Shown here: piece by piece, positions 18,718-29,300 of the stretch
Position numbering within the stretch: the stretch's first letter is position 1
Layout of the letters: each line of letters starts with the position of its first letter
The notes under the pieces: model-generated
Told to the model about the DNA's origin: nothing
Databases searched by the model: none
What the model saw: the letters and a program-made list of their open reading frames with translations, nothing else
Program-made: the position numbers and the translations under genes
Assembly (NCBI GenBank): GCA_013289955.1
Contig: JABCYZ010000003.1
Span: 186,001 to 250,000, forward strand
Direction: 5' to 3'
Length of the DNA: 64,000 nt
Source of the DNA: Acidobacteriota bacterium
Lineage (GTDB): Bacteria > Acidobacteriota > Terriglobia > Acidiferrales > UBA7541

Positions 18718-19677
18718 ATGGATTCGATGGGCGGAGTGCTCACCATTTTTGGCGTGATCATTGTAATTTTTGTTCTGGGTCTGGTGTTTGGTTCGTTCTT
18801 CACCGTGGAGACGGCGCAAGTGGCCATCGTGCAGCGACTGGGTAAGTTCGCGCGCGTCGCCGGCCCGGGACTTAATTGGAAAACACCCTTTATCGAGGCA
18901 GTCGTCCGGCGGATGAGTATGAAGGTGCAGCAGTTTGACGTGAAGGTCGAAACGAAGACGCAGGACAACGTGTTCGTACAGATCCCGGTCTCGATCCAAT
19001 ACAAGGTGATACCGGAATCCGTGGAAGCGGCGTTTTACAAACTGACCGATCCGGTGAAGCAGATCGAGTCCATGGTCTACAACGTAGTGCTGGGGCACGT
19101 CCCGAAAATGAAGCTGGACGATACGTTTCTGAACCAGGCGGCGATCGCCAACGATCTGCGCGACAGCCTGGACGGCTCGATGAAGGAGTACGGCTACTCG
19201 ATCGTGAAAGTGCTGATCTCCGACATCGTGCCGGATCAAAAAGTGAAAGCAGCCATGAACGATATCAACGCGGCGCAACGCGAACGGGAAGCGACCGTAT
19301 CGCGGGCGGAAACCAACAAATTGCTGCTGGTGAAGCAAGCGGAAGCGGAAGCCGAATCGAAGCGTCTGCAAGGCGAAGGCATCGCCAACCAACGCAAGGC
19401 GATCATTTCAGGCTTGAAGGATTCGGTGGAGGACTTTGCGAAGACGGTTCCGGGTTCGACCCCGCAGGACGTCATGCAACTCGTGCTCATGACGCAGTAT
19501 TTCGACACCTTAAAAGATATCGCCGCCAACGACCGGACCAACACCGTCCTGATTCCCCATACGCCAAACACATTGACAGACCTGTTTGGCCAGATTCGCA
19601 ACGCTGTGATCACCGGCACGGAAATGACGAAGCATGACGCTCCCGGGGCGCTGTTCCCTGGAGGATCACAAAAATGA
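18718..19677 (+). CDS. SPFH/stomatin-prohibitin family membrane protein
   Basis: A 319-residue protein. A transmembrane helix (about 5-27) is followed by the SPFH domain (VETAQVAIVQRLGKF to about 220), an Ala/Glu/Lys-rich coiled coil (AETNKLLLVKQAEAEAESKR) and a C-terminal segment with hydrophobic residues. Such proteins oligomerise in membrane microdomains and can control proteases such as FtsH; it is closer to HflC/stomatin than to flotillin. ATG 18718 has AGGAGG 6 bases upstream. No NfeD or protease partner is adjacent. Confidence 0.87.
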   Translation: MDSMGGVLTIFGVIIVIFVLGLVFGSFFTVETAQVAIVQRLGKFARVAGPGLNWKTPFIEAVVRRMSMKVQQFDVKVETKTQDNVFVQIPVSIQYKVIPESVEAAFYKLTDPVKQIESMVYNVVLGHVPKMKLDDTFLNQAAIANDLRDSLDGSMKEYGYSIVKVLISDIVPDQKVKAAMNDINAAQREREATVSRAETNKLLLVKQAEAEAESKRLQGEGIANQRKAIISGLKDSVEDFAKTVPGSTPQDVMQLVLMTQYFDTLKDIAANDRTNTVLIPHTPNTLTDLFGQIRNAVITGTEMTKHDAPGALFPGGSQK

Positions 19678-19796
19678 GCTTGGTGGCCGCCTAGTGAGCC
19701 TGCGTTTCACGGCCGGCGGAATGGACATTCCCATCACAAATAGAAACAGCCCGGCGAAAAGATAAAGCGTTGTGAAAGGGACCGTAGATCCGGGAG

Positions 19797-20372
19797 TCAG
19801 TCCTCGGACCAACCGAGTTCGGCGAGGGCCTCGGTGACGTGGGACAGGGGCAAGCCGACGACATTGAAATAGTCGCCTTCAATGCGGGGGATATAGCGGC
19901 CGGCGCGGCCCTGGATGGCGTAGGCGCCGGCTTTGTCATGGGGTTCTTCGGTCGCAAGGTAACGAGTGATTTCTTCTTCCGAGAGCTGGGCGAAATGGAC
20001 CAGGGTGGATTCAACGAACGTGCGACGCTCGGCGTCCGGAAGTCGGATGAGCGTGACTCCGGTTACGACCGCATGGGTTCGGCCGGAAAGATTCAGGAGC
20101 ATATGGCGCGCGTCCTCGCTCGAGCGGGGCTTGCCGAAGATGCGGCCTTCGAGGGCTACGACGGTGTCGGCCGCAACTATGATAGCGGGGCCGACGGCGC
20201 GGGTAGCGGCGAGTTCGGCTTTGGCGTCCGCCAGGCGCTGGACTAGATCACTGGGGGATTCGCCAGGGACGGGAGTTTCGTCGATCGAGGAAGCAACGAC
20301 GGTGAAAGAAAAGCCCGCGTCGCGGAGGATTTCGGCGCGGCGGAGAGAGGTGGAAGCAAGAATCAGCTTCAT
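19797..20372 (-). CDS. maf: Maf-like nucleotide pyrophosphatase
   Basis: A 191-residue cytoplasmic enzyme. It has LASTSLRRAEILRDAGFSF (P-loop-like N-terminus), SIDETPVPGE and VAADTVVALEGRIFGKP. Maf proteins hydrolyse non-canonical or modified nucleoside triphosphates such as dTTP, UTP, m5UTP or pseudo-UTP and have been linked to septum control. ATG 20372 lies one base after the stop of the mutase gene, so the two are co-transcribed. The longer upstream frame overlaps the mutase and is not coding. Confidence 0.9.
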   Translation of the reverse strand: MKLILASTSLRRAEILRDAGFSFTVVASSIDETPVPGESPSDLVQRLADAKAELAATRAVGPAIIVAADTVVALEGRIFGKPRSSEDARHMLLNLSGRTHAVVTGVTLIRLPDAERRTFVESTLVHFAQLSEEEITRYLATEEPHDKAGAYAIQGRAGRYIPRIEGDYFNVVGLPLSHVTEALAELGWSED

Positions 20373-20373
20373 G

Positions 20374-21993
20374 TCAGATGACGACGGATTCCTGGTATTC
20401 GCCGAAGACACGGCGGAGCGTATCCGAGATTTCGCCGACGGTCGCGAGGGCTTCCACGGCCGTGAGAATGGCCGGCAATAGATTTTCCGTTGTAGAGGCG
20501 CGACGCTGAAGTTCGGCAAGAGCGGATTGGGTGCGTGCGGAATCGCGCCTGGCGCGCAGGGCGTTGAGACGGGCGATTTGCGAGCGTTCGATTTCGGGTT
20601 CGATGCGCAGCGTCGGGATGGAGCGTTCTTCTTCTGCGATGAAGTCATTGACCCCGACGATGATTTGTTCCTTGGATTCGACGGCGCGCTGGAAATCGTA
20701 GGCGGCTTTTTGGATTTCGCCTTGAACGAAACCGGATTCGATGGCGCGCAGCATTCCTCCTATTCCGTCAATCTTCGAAATATATTCGACGGCACGTTCT
20801 TCGATCTCGTCCGTGAGATGTTCGATCGCGTAGGAGCCGGCTACGGGATCGATGGTGTTGGTGACGCCGGTTTCGTGGGCCAGGATTTGCTGGGTACGCA
20901 GAGCGATGAGCGCGGCGTCTTCGGTGGGGAGCGCTAGCGCCTCGTCCATGGAATTGGTATGGAGGGATTGGCAGCCGCCGAGGGCCGCTGCCAGAGCCTG
21001 GATGGCAACGCGGACGATATTGTTTTCTGGCTGCTGCGCGGTGAGAGAAGAACCGGCCGTTTGCGCATGGAAGCGGAGGAGGAGCGAACGAGGGTCTTTC
21101 GCGTGGAAACGGTCGCGTATGATTTTGGCCCAGAGGCGGCGGGCGGCACGGTACTTGGCGATCTCTTCGAGGAGGTCGCTGTGAGCGTTGAAGAAAAAGG
21201 AGAGCTGCGGGGCAAATTCGTCGACGGCGAGGCCGGCGTCGAGCGCGGCCTGGACGTAGGCGATGCCGTCGGCCAGTGTGAAGGCGACTTCCTGGATGGC
21301 CGTCGATCCGGCTTCGCGAATGTGGTAGCCGGAGATAGAGATGGTGTTCCACTTGGGGAGATTGTCGCGGCACCAAGCGAAAATGTCGGTGACGATGCGC
21401 ATGGCGGGACGGACCGGATAAATGTACGTGCCGCGGGCGATATATTCCTTGAGCACGTCGTTCTGTACGGTGCCGGAAATTTTCGCGAGGTTGGCGCCTT
21501 GTTTTTTGGCGACGGCGACGTAGAGGCAGAGAAGGATGGCGGCGGTCGCGTTGATGGTCATCGAAGTGGAGACTTTTTCGAGCGGAATGCCGTCGAAAAG
21601 CGTTTCCATGTCTTCCAGCGAGTCGATGGCGACGCCGACTTTGCCGACCTCGCCGAGTGAGAGCGGGTGGTCGGAGTCCATGCCGATTTGCGTTGGTAGA
21701 TCGAACGCTACGGAAAGGCCGGCCTGGCCCTTGCTGAGGAGATAGCGATAGCGATGGTTCGATTCGACGGCCGTGCCGAAGCCGGCGTATTGCCGCATGG
21801 TCCAGAGGCGGCCTCGGTACATGGTCGGGTAGATGCCGCGCGTGTAGGGGAATTCGCCCGGGTAGCCGATGGACGATTCGGAATCCGGGCTGGCGAGATC
21901 GTCTTGTGTGTACAGGCGATCAATGGGAAGGCCGGAGAGCGTTCGGAAATGCTCTTTACGTTCGGCGGGGGACTTGGTTTTTGTGTCGGACAT
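20374..21993 (-). CDS. methylmalonyl-CoA mutase large (catalytic) subunit without B12 domain
   Basis: A 539-residue TIM-barrel catalytic subunit. It has [38 protein letters not shown] (about 44-73; Tyr and Arg contact CoA and substrate), [13 protein letters not shown], and [14 protein letters not shown]. The protein ends before a cobalamin-binding domain, so it needs a separate B12 subunit as in archaeal-type mutases. It interconverts methylmalonyl-CoA and succinyl-CoA or related branched acyl-CoAs; the substrate is not certain. The B12 subunit and the MeaB/ArgK GTPase are not in the window. Confidence 0.9.
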   Translation of the reverse strand: MSDTKTKSPAERKEHFRTLSGLPIDRLYTQDDLASPDSESSIGYPGEFPYTRGIYPTMYRGRLWTMRQYAGFGTAVESNHRYRYLLSKGQAGLSVAFDLPTQIGMDSDHPLSLGEVGKVGVAIDSLEDMETLFDGIPLEKVSTSMTINATAAILLCLYVAVAKKQGANLAKISGTVQNDVLKEYIARGTYIYPVRPAMRIVTDIFAWCRDNLPKWNTISISGYHIREAGSTAIQEVAFTLADGIAYVQAALDAGLAVDEFAPQLSFFFNAHSDLLEEIAKYRAARRLWAKIIRDRFHAKDPRSLLLRFHAQTAGSSLTAQQPENNIVRVAIQALAAALGGCQSLHTNSMDEALALPTEDAALIALRTQQILAHETGVTNTIDPVAGSYAIEHLTDEIEERAVEYISKIDGIGGMLRAIESGFVQGEIQKAAYDFQRAVESKEQIIVGVNDFIAEEERSIPTLRIEPEIERSQIARLNALRARRDSARTQSALAELQRRASTTENLLPAILTAVEALATVGEISDTLRRVFGEYQESVVI

Positions 21994-22107
21994 TTTGGAA
22001 CCGATATTTTTGGCCCATTGCGAACAGAAAACGGGAACGGCCCTTGGAAGCTCTCTTCCTTCCCGAGGGCAAAGAGCGGAAGCGTGCCGCGCCCCTAGGC
22101 GAATAGA

Positions 22108-22362
22108 TTACAGCTTGCGGGCGCGGCGGAACGAACTTAGTGCGAAAAAAAAGAATACCAGAGCGAAGGCAACGGCTGCGGCAATGAGCCAGTAGGACAG
22201 GTCGCGCGTCCAGGAGCGGAGAGCTGCACTCAGCCAGAGAATTCCGAGAAATGCGAACAGGGCGCCGGCAACCTCGAGGAAGAGTTGCTTCAGGGCGCGC
22301 CAGAAGCGGTGAAAACCGCCCTGGCGAGGCGCTGCTGCCGTCGAACTGGCGGCGGAAGACAT
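22108..22362 (-). CDS. small two-helix membrane protein, unknown
   Basis: An 84-residue protein with two transmembrane helices (about 29-46 and 56-74) and a basic C-terminus (RRARKL). It lies alone between the mutase and a divergent unknown gene. No family is recognised. Confidence 0.55.
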   Translation of the reverse strand: MSSAASSTAAAPRQGGFHRFWRALKQLFLEVAGALFAFLGILWLSAALRSWTRDLSYWLIAAAVAFALVFFFFALSSFRRARKL

Positions 22363-22544
22363 GACTGCATCTTAGCGCAAAACGGAGGGCGAAATCCGCC
22401 CGGGCCTGGGGAAAAAGGGTGTCCGGAGGGGCTTCCGACCTGCACCAAGGGACTGTGAACCTATTGGAGACAACGCAAAACGAGGTGACTTGTATCCTAA
22501 GAAATGCAGGCCTAGAATGACGAATGTAGTGAGGGGAGCCGCCC

Positions 22545-22901
22545 TTGCAACTCGACGATCACCTGAAAAACTTGCTTCGTGAATTGGGACACGCAATCAA
22601 TGATACGGTGTCTGACTCCGACCGGATTACTGGAGCGATTGCAGGAGTGCGCGCGCACGGATACGACATCGTACTGAAGCTGGACGCGACCATCGGGCTC
22701 GCCAAACGCGACGCTGCCGCGGCCGAAGCCGCGAAGCTCACGACGCAGGACCGGCGTTTTCTGGAATCGTTGCGGATTCAGGTGGACCAGGAATCGTTTG
22801 ACCAGGTTCCTGACAAGAAGCCGGCGGCCAGGCTGACGATGACGCCGCAGGATGTGCGATTCTTGAAGTCGCTGCGGATAGCGACGGACGACATCGAATG
22901 A
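22545..22901 (+). CDS. conserved hypothetical protein with a repeated QDxRFLxSLRI motif
   Basis: A 118-residue soluble, helical protein. The start is TTG 22545 with GGGGAG about 8 bases upstream. Two copies of a short motif are visible: TTQDRRFLESLRI (about 65-77) and MTPQDVRFLKSLRI (about 99-112). The N-terminus HLKNLLRELGHAINDTVSDS suggests an amphipathic helix. Its stop overlaps the ATG of the next gene (ATGA), so the two are coupled. The function is unknown. Confidence 0.6.
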   Translation: MQLDDHLKNLLRELGHAINDTVSDSDRITGAIAGVRAHGYDIVLKLDATIGLAKRDAAAAEAAKLTTQDRRFLESLRIQVDQESFDQVPDKKPAARLTMTPQDVRFLKSLRIATDDIE

Positions 22902-23311
22902 AAATATTCAGAAAGATTGCAGGATGGGGTTTTCCGGTCCTCCTATTCACGGGGCTCTATGGCGCCCGTGCCGAGGCGCAGACACCCGCTCAGATCGCAC
23001 CTGTCGTTGTGGATACCGCTGTGCCCATCATCGTGAAGTCCGTGGATGCCCTCAGGCCAAAGCCAAGAGCCACGGGGCTCGGCAAGTATGAAGGCTACGT
23101 GATGCACGCGAACATCGCGCAAATTACGGTGCGCGCCAAGGGCAACGACATGTCGCTGCAGACATTCCCTCTTTCGGAGCAAGCCTCATCGAGAATGCAG
23201 TCGATTGTCGACAGGGGCGGCTACCAGTACGGCGACAAAGTCACGATTTATTACGACCAGACTTCCCTGAAGGCCCTGAGGGTCAAAGGCAAACCGTCGA
23301 AGCCCATCTGA
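22898..23311 (+). CDS. secreted protein, unknown
   Basis: A 137-residue protein with a signal peptide (about 1-28, ending Ala-Glu-Ala-Gln). The mature part is beta-rich (GYVMHANIAQITVRAKGND, GDKVTIYYDQTSLKALRVKG). It could be a small OB-like or beta-barrel binding domain, but no family is recognised. It is coupled to the upstream gene by a 4-base overlap and ends 16 bases before the MEMO gene, so the three genes are probably co-transcribed. Confidence 0.6.
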   Translation: MKIFRKIAGWGFPVLLFTGLYGARAEAQTPAQIAPVVVDTAVPIIVKSVDALRPKPRATGLGKYEGYVMHANIAQITVRAKGNDMSLQTFPLSEQASSRMQSIVDRGGYQYGDKVTIYYDQTSLKALRVKGKPSKPI

Positions 23312-23327
23312 TTTGCGGAGCAGCGCG

Positions 23328-24137
23328 ATGCTTCGCCTCCCAGCAGTTTCCGGCCGATTTTATCCCTCCGACCCCACCGAACTGAAAGCGCTGATTCGGG
23401 AATACACCAGAGCTGACAAAACCGTGATACGAGCGCTGGCGAAAGCCTGCCTGGCTCCGCATGCCGGCTACGTCTATTCGGGGCAAGTGGCGGGAGCCGT
23501 GTACGCGCGAATTGCTCTTCCGAAGAAAATTCTGATACTTGGTGTGCGTCACTATCCGCGCGGAGAGAATGCGGCGATTCTTTCAAGCGGAGCCTGGCGG
23601 ACGCCGCTCGGAGACGCGCCAATCGATGAGCCGTTGGCCGAGGCGTTGCGCGCGGCGTGCCCGTTGCTGCGCGAAGACAGTGTGGCCCACAGCAGCGAAC
23701 ATTCGCTCGAGGTGCAAGTCCCGTTTTTGCAGGTGCTGCGGCCAGAGTTTGCTTTCGTGCCTGTCGCGCTCGGAAGCGTGCGATTTGAGGATCTGGTTGC
23801 CCTGGGCGAAGCTATGGGCCGGCTGCTGGCCACTTCTGCCGAAGAGATACTCCTCTTGACGACTTCCGATTTGAATCATTACGAGAATGAAGCGGCGACG
23901 AGGCTCAAAGACCATAAAGCGATCGACCGCATCCTGGCGCTAGACGCCCGAGGACTGTACGACACCTGCCGGAACGATCAGATCTCCATGTGCGGTTTGG
24001 GACCAACCGTCGTGATGCTGACGGCGCTCCAAAGCCTCGGAAGCACACGAGCAGAGCTCGTGCGCTACGGAACGTCAGGGGATGTTTCGGGCGATTTCAG
24101 CGCGGTCGTGGGTTATGCAGGTATAGTTTTCCGCTGA
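23328..24137 (+). CDS. amrB: AmmeMemoRadiSam system protein B (MEMO1 family)
   Basis: A 269-residue protein of the MEMO family. It has LRLPAVSGRFYPSDP (N-terminus), LAPHAGYVYSG, LGVRHYPRGENAAILSSG, EHSLEVQVPFLQVL and TTSDLNHYE. In the family, conserved His/Asp/Cys residues form a metal or substrate pocket related to extradiol dioxygenases. MEMO genes often sit with an AMMECR1 domain protein and a radical SAM protein; neither is beside it here. ATG 23328 is chosen because GGAG lies 7 bases upstream. Confidence 0.85.
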   Translation: MLRLPAVSGRFYPSDPTELKALIREYTRADKTVIRALAKACLAPHAGYVYSGQVAGAVYARIALPKKILILGVRHYPRGENAAILSSGAWRTPLGDAPIDEPLAEALRAACPLLREDSVAHSSEHSLEVQVPFLQVLRPEFAFVPVALGSVRFEDLVALGEAMGRLLATSAEEILLLTTSDLNHYENEAATRLKDHKAIDRILALDARGLYDTCRNDQISMCGLGPTVVMLTALQSLGSTRAELVRYGTSGDVSGDFSAVVGYAGIVFR

Positions 24138-24233
24138 GAAAACGGAAAATATAGATAGAGCGAGATTTTCCTCGAAAAGAAAAATGGCCACAAATTGCGG
24201 AGCCGTCCCAAGGGATTTCAGAAAGAAATGCCG

Positions 24234-25919
24234 TTAGTGCGGACGCCCGCCGCCGCCCCCTCCGGCAGCCGGAGCCGAGGCATGTGATGCCGAGGAAGAA
24301 GGAGCTGATGACGCGCGCGAAGAAGCGCCTCCGCCCGAAAAAGCGCCAGAGCTGCCACCGCTGCTTGACGAGCGGGCCGCTGGTGGCGCAGGAATAGAGC
24401 GGGGCGGAGCCACTGCGCGCGCTGAAGTGGGCGGGCGGCTAGCAGCTACGGTTGGCGGGTTTTGCCCGATGTGATCGCCTCTCGCTTCACTGAGCCCGTT
24501 CTTTTCCCGAGAAACTTCTGCTTCCCGGAAGGAAGACGTGGCGGAGGTGTTGTTCACAAAGCGATGCTCGCGGGAATCGTACACGATGGAAGAATCGCGG
24601 CTGAGGGAAACGATGCGTGTTCCTCCGCTGCCTTCGATGAGCGTGCGCGAGGTGCGCACGGGAGCTGTTGTGGCAACCAGGCCGCCGCTAAGGGCGTCGC
24701 GCTGGGGCGATTTTACAGTTTCCCATTTTTGTCCAGCTGATGCGGCGAGCAGAGGCTCCATTGCGTTCCTGGCGGGATTCACGGAAAAAACGCCGTGCTC
24801 CAGATTCAGGGGAGTCTTGCCCTCTTTATCGAGCGGGTTCATAGGAACGAGACCGAGCTTGCCATTTTGCCGGACGAAAACAGCGGTTGCGGCCCGATAG
24901 AGCGGGTGAGGCGGATGGACGATGGGCGGAACACGCCTGCGTGAGTAGCCTCCGTATCCGTAATACGCTGGAGGAGAGTAAAACCATCCGCCGCAAGAGG
25001 CGTCAAAGAGCCAGCCGCCATAGTGGTACGGAGCCCAACCCCAGGGTTGGTTGCTGGCAAAAGTCCAGCCAAAACCGGGATCCCATAGCCATTGGCCCAT
25101 GCTGAAGGGCGACCACCCCAGGCTTGCGCCGAAAGGCCTCCAGCCATAGCCGTACCCTCCGCAGGAGGACCAGGCGCCGTAGGTATAGAGATCGGCGTAC
25201 CCAGGCGCGTAATAGGGCAAGTTTGTGTATTGAAGAGAGGCGTTTGTGGCCGAGGAAACCGTATCGATGCGGCCGGAAACCCAATGGTCGAAATCGTCGC
25301 CGGAGGGAAGGCGGCCGATACTCACGGCATCTTCTCCCGCTTTCATCGAAAGCGACTGGCCCTTGTTGAGCGCGGTGTTTTCCTTCTTGTGCAGGACGGA
25401 GACATGGCCGGTTTCGACATCCACGTCGCTTCCATCGTCAAAGTTGTTAACGCGGAAGGAGCTTTTGCCGTTGGCTTCAACCGTGAAATCGCCGCCTGTC
25501 ACGCTGAAATAGTCCCCGCTTGAGGGGTTTACGTAGAAAGAAGCGGAGCCCTGGCGCAGAACCAGCCGCGTGGTACGGGCGCCATCCTCGAGAGAAAGAT
25601 CGAAAAACTCGAGAACGGTGTTCTCGTTCAGAAAAGCCATTGCGCCGTTTTCAAATTCGACTTCGGCGCGGCCATTGTCCGTCGAAATCACGTAGCCCTG
25701 ACGAACCGGGAGGTTGGCCTCGGCAGTCTCCCATTGTGCTTTTTGGTCCGCGAGCGGATCTCCATGCGCTTCCCGGGTAAAACGAACATCGCCCTGGACG
25801 AGACTGAGTCGGATGACACGGGCATGGCTGGAGTCGGCGACTGCGGGTTGGATGCCAGACATGAGGGCAAAACCGAAGGAGAAGGAAAGAAAGGAGCGAA
25901 ATACGGTTCTGGAAGTCAT
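24234..25919 (-). CDS. secreted FecR-domain protein with aromatic/Gly-rich region
   Basis: A 561-residue protein. A signal peptide (about 1-28) is followed by a FecR beta domain (about 35-200; LRQGSASFYVNP, GDYFSVTGGDFTVEANG). A Trp/Tyr/Gly-rich stretch at about 230-335 contains repeated Gly-Trp-x-Pro units such as FGWTFASNQPWGWAPYHYGG. A Ser/Gly/Ala/Pro-rich tail (about 485-561) ends Gly-Arg-Pro-His. FecR normally relays TonB-receptor signals to an ECF sigma factor, but this one lacks the cytoplasmic anti-sigma part and is extracytoplasmic. It is divergent from the large TonB receptor. Confidence 0.75.
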   Translation of the reverse strand: MTSRTVFRSFLSFSFGFALMSGIQPAVADSSHARVIRLSLVQGDVRFTREAHGDPLADQKAQWETAEANLPVRQGYVISTDNGRAEVEFENGAMAFLNENTVLEFFDLSLEDGARTTRLVLRQGSASFYVNPSSGDYFSVTGGDFTVEANGKSSFRVNNFDDGSDVDVETGHVSVLHKKENTALNKGQSLSMKAGEDAVSIGRLPSGDDFDHWVSGRIDTVSSATNASLQYTNLPYYAPGYADLYTYGAWSSCGGYGYGWRPFGASLGWSPFSMGQWLWDPGFGWTFASNQPWGWAPYHYGGWLFDASCGGWFYSPPAYYGYGGYSRRRVPPIVHPPHPLYRAATAVFVRQNGKLGLVPMNPLDKEGKTPLNLEHGVFSVNPARNAMEPLLAASAGQKWETVKSPQRDALSGGLVATTAPVRTSRTLIEGSGGTRIVSLSRDSSIVYDSREHRFVNNTSATSSFREAEVSREKNGLSEARGDHIGQNPPTVAASRPPTSARAVAPPRSIPAPPAARSSSSGGSSGAFSGGGASSRASSAPSSSASHASAPAAGGGGGGRPH

Positions 25920-26140
25920 CTGTCACCCCCACCAGCTGCTATGCCATTAGACGGACGGCCAACGGGACGCGTTGCACCCGTCGAAGCCTGGAGCAATGGT
26001 CTCGCCGGGTAAAGTCTGCGTCAAGTACCGCGTATCGATTGTGAGCAACCCGAAACGGCGTGCGGCCTGGCCGCGCGTTTTCTTATTTCCCTCATCAAAA
26101 ATATTCATGCACCTTCTTTGAACATTTGTGGGCTCGCGGG
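25920..26140. other. intergenic region upstream of the large receptor
   Basis: The 381-base gap (25920-26300) between the divergent FecR and receptor genes has no gene. The receptor promoter is at 26141-26169. I see nothing else I can support in this part. Confidence 0.4.
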
Positions 26141-26169
26141 TTGACACGCGGAAAATGAATAGCTAGTTT
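26141..26169 (+). promoter_or_regulatory. promoter for the TonB-dependent receptor
   Basis: TTGACA at 26141-26146 and TAGTTT at 26164-26169 are separated by 17 bases. The leader before the ATG at 26301 is about 125 bases and ends with GGGGGGTGAAAG. Confidence 0.5.
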
Positions 26170-26300
26170 CAAAATGGGAATCTTCGCCGGCATGCGCCGC
26201 GTCCGCGGAGGACATAGGAGCATTGCGAGGAATTCAGAACCGTTAGATTTGTTGCTCTCTGTACGGCAGTCTCGAAGTTTGATCACCTGGGGGGTGAAAG

Positions 26301-29300
26301 ATGTGGGGTAGCTACAGATTCTTCGCAGGGGTGTTGTTATTGGCAGGAATGCTCGTGGGCGCGAGCGCCTACGGACAAGGCGGCGCGACAGGCGCCATCA
26401 GCGGCGTGGTCGTCGATACCAGCGGCGGGTCCATCAGCGGGGCGGAGGTGCAGGTTATCGATGCCCGGACGGAATCGGTCGTGCGCAGGCTTCCTAGCGG
26501 TACGGAAGGGATCTTCGTTGCACCGTTGTTGCCGCCGGGGAATTACATCGTCGTTGTCAATAAGTCCGGATTTGCGGAGGCGAAAGCAACCGACATTGAA
26601 GTGCGCGTTACAGAAACGACGCGCGTTACCATCACTCTGAAACCCGGGGCGGTAACGGAGAAAGTGGAAATCACGGCGCAAGTGACGACCGTCGAAACCA
26701 GCAACGCCACCACGGGCCAGTCCCTGGGTACGGCAACCGTCCGCGAACTTCCTCTCGCAACTCAGAACTACCAGCAGTTGCTCACGCTTTCCACCGGCGC
26801 GCAAAGCGAACTAAACGCCGCCGCGCAGCTTGGACGCGGCAGCGTAAAACTGTTTGTGAACGGCCAGCGTGAGGACAACAACAACTTTCTGATCGAAGGA
26901 ATCAGCGCCACAGACTACAACGTTTCGCAAGCCACTTACGTTCCGTTGCCCAATCCCGACGTGATCCAGGAGTTCAAAGTCCAGACGTCGCTCTATGACG
27001 CCAGCCAGGGACGCGACGGCGGCGGAAACGTCAACGCGATTCTGAAGTCCGGCACAAGGGAGTTCCATGGCGACGCCTACGAATTCTTCCGCAACACGGT
27101 TTTGAACGCCAACGATTTCTTCTTGAATGGTGAAGGGCTGGCTCGTCCCGAGATCAATCAAAATATCTTCGGCGGAAGTCTTGGCGGACCGGTGGTAAAG
27201 GAGAAATTCGGCTACTTTTTCCTGAACTACCAGGGCACGCGGCAGAAAAGCGGTGATTCGCCGGGCACGCTCATCAGCACGACGATCCCCTCGCTTCCGG
27301 CGGACCGGTCGGAGGCTTCGATTTCGCAGGCCTTTTTCGGAAATACGACGACGCCGATCGATCCTGTGGTGCAGAAATTGCTGAATTTTCAGAGCAACCA
27401 ATTCGGCGGGACGTCGAACGGATTCCTGATTCCCAGCAGCGATCCTCTGACGGGCGCGTTCGCCATAAGCCGCCCCGGGAAATATACGGACGACCAATTC
27501 ACGACCAACTGGGACCGCGAATTCCGCAGCGGCCAGGATAAACTTTCCGCGCGTTTTTTCTTTTCCGACTCGGAAAGTTTTCTTCCCTTCGGTGGCGGCG
27601 ACCTGCAGGAGTCTCTTGGGAGCACACTTGCCAGCAGCGTCAGCTCTTCGTCGCTGAATTTCCCGTTCGATACGCCCGTAAAAGCCCGGTTTTTGAATAT
27701 TACGGAGACGCATCTCTTTTCGCCCACACTCGTAAATGAATTCAGGTTCGGCTTCGTGCATATCAACGATGTGCTCAGCAACGTGGCGCCTGTCACCACA
27801 AGTGACCTGGGAATCGACCGGCCGACGAACAGCGTTACGGACTCGATCTATAAGTTCATTTTCGAGAGCTCGGGATTCGAGATCGGACCGGCGCCGTTCG
27901 GCAACCAATCGCAGGACCAGAACAACCTCAACTTTGTGGACACCGTGAGCTGGGTCAAGGGCGCGCATGTGTTCCGCTTTGGCGGCGAATTCACCCGCGT
28001 GAATTTGAACAAGAATTTTCCGCAGGTATTCAATGGCGAACTGTTCTTCACCAATACGCCCGCAGGGGCGGGACCGCTGCCAGGCGTCGCGACGACCGAC
28101 TTCCAGAATTTTCTTCTCGGCGCTCCGGAATTCAGCTTCGGGGGCGGCGGCCTCTCCAATCATGAATACCGGTCCAATAACTATGCCGTCTTTGCGCAGG
28201 ATGACTGGAAAATCCGGCCCAATCTGACGTTAAACCTGGGTCTGCGAGCTGAAATCTTCGGCGCGTTTCACGACGATCTCTGCCACATCGCGAATCTCGA
28301 TCCGTCGCTGGCAAATGCCGGAGAGTTCCCCTTCATCTACCCGTCTTGCGTGAACAAACTGAACCTGGCGGGATTGACGGGCGCCGCGAATGACACGACG
28401 TTCAACAACAATTATTCGACCAATCTTGGACCTCGCATCGGTCTCGCTTACGACCTCTTCGGCCATCACAACACGACGATTCGCGCCGGATACGGCATCT
28501 ACTACGTGCGCGAAGACGTCGGTACCGCAGACCAGCTGTCGTTTGAAACGCCGTTTCTTCCGGTGGCATTCGGCGGAGGGTCGCCAGGTTGCCTGGGATC
28601 CTATTTTTCCGCAACGCCGCTGCCAGGCTGCCCAAACCCCAACCCGAACGCGCTGCCGCAAGCTGGCACTCTCGATCCGAGTTTTGTTCCGTGCTTGAAC
28701 GTTTTCCAGGGATTCCCCGGCGGGGATACCACGCAGGCTGCGAATTATGGAGCGGCCAGTGGAAACGGCTGCCCCGGACCGCTCAATACTCTGGGCATCT
28801 TCGGATTGGCTGTGCCTCGTCACTTCGTTGTACCGAGCACGCAGCAATGGAACTTGACGGTTCAGCGTTCGCTCGGAAGGCAGTGGGTGCTCGAAGTCGG
28901 CTATGTGGGCACGCATTCCGTTCACCTCCGCGAGACGCGCGATAGCCTGGAATCCCAGGACGCAACACCGGCAAATCCGGTGGATATCAGCAGCCCGTTT
29001 TGCAATCCCAGTCCTTGCGTCATAACGACCAATACATTCGACAACGCGGTGGCTCGATCGCGAGCCCAGGGCATCAACGGCTATAGCGGGTTCCAACTGT
29101 TCGCCAACGACGCCTACTCCCACTACAATTCGCTCCAGACGACCCTGTCGCGCCGCTGGGGAGCCGGCTATTTCCAGGCGGCATACACGTTCTCAAGATC
29201 AACCGACGCGACCTCGACGGGAAACACCGCCTTCAACACGGCATTCAATGACGAATCGACCCTGGCTGATTCGCGTGGTCTTTCTGACTTCGACCGCACA

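Noticed and set aside
26811..28163. 450-codon open frame antisense to the TonB receptor
   Set aside because: Antisense to a strongly supported gene; no ribosome site or protein-like motif.
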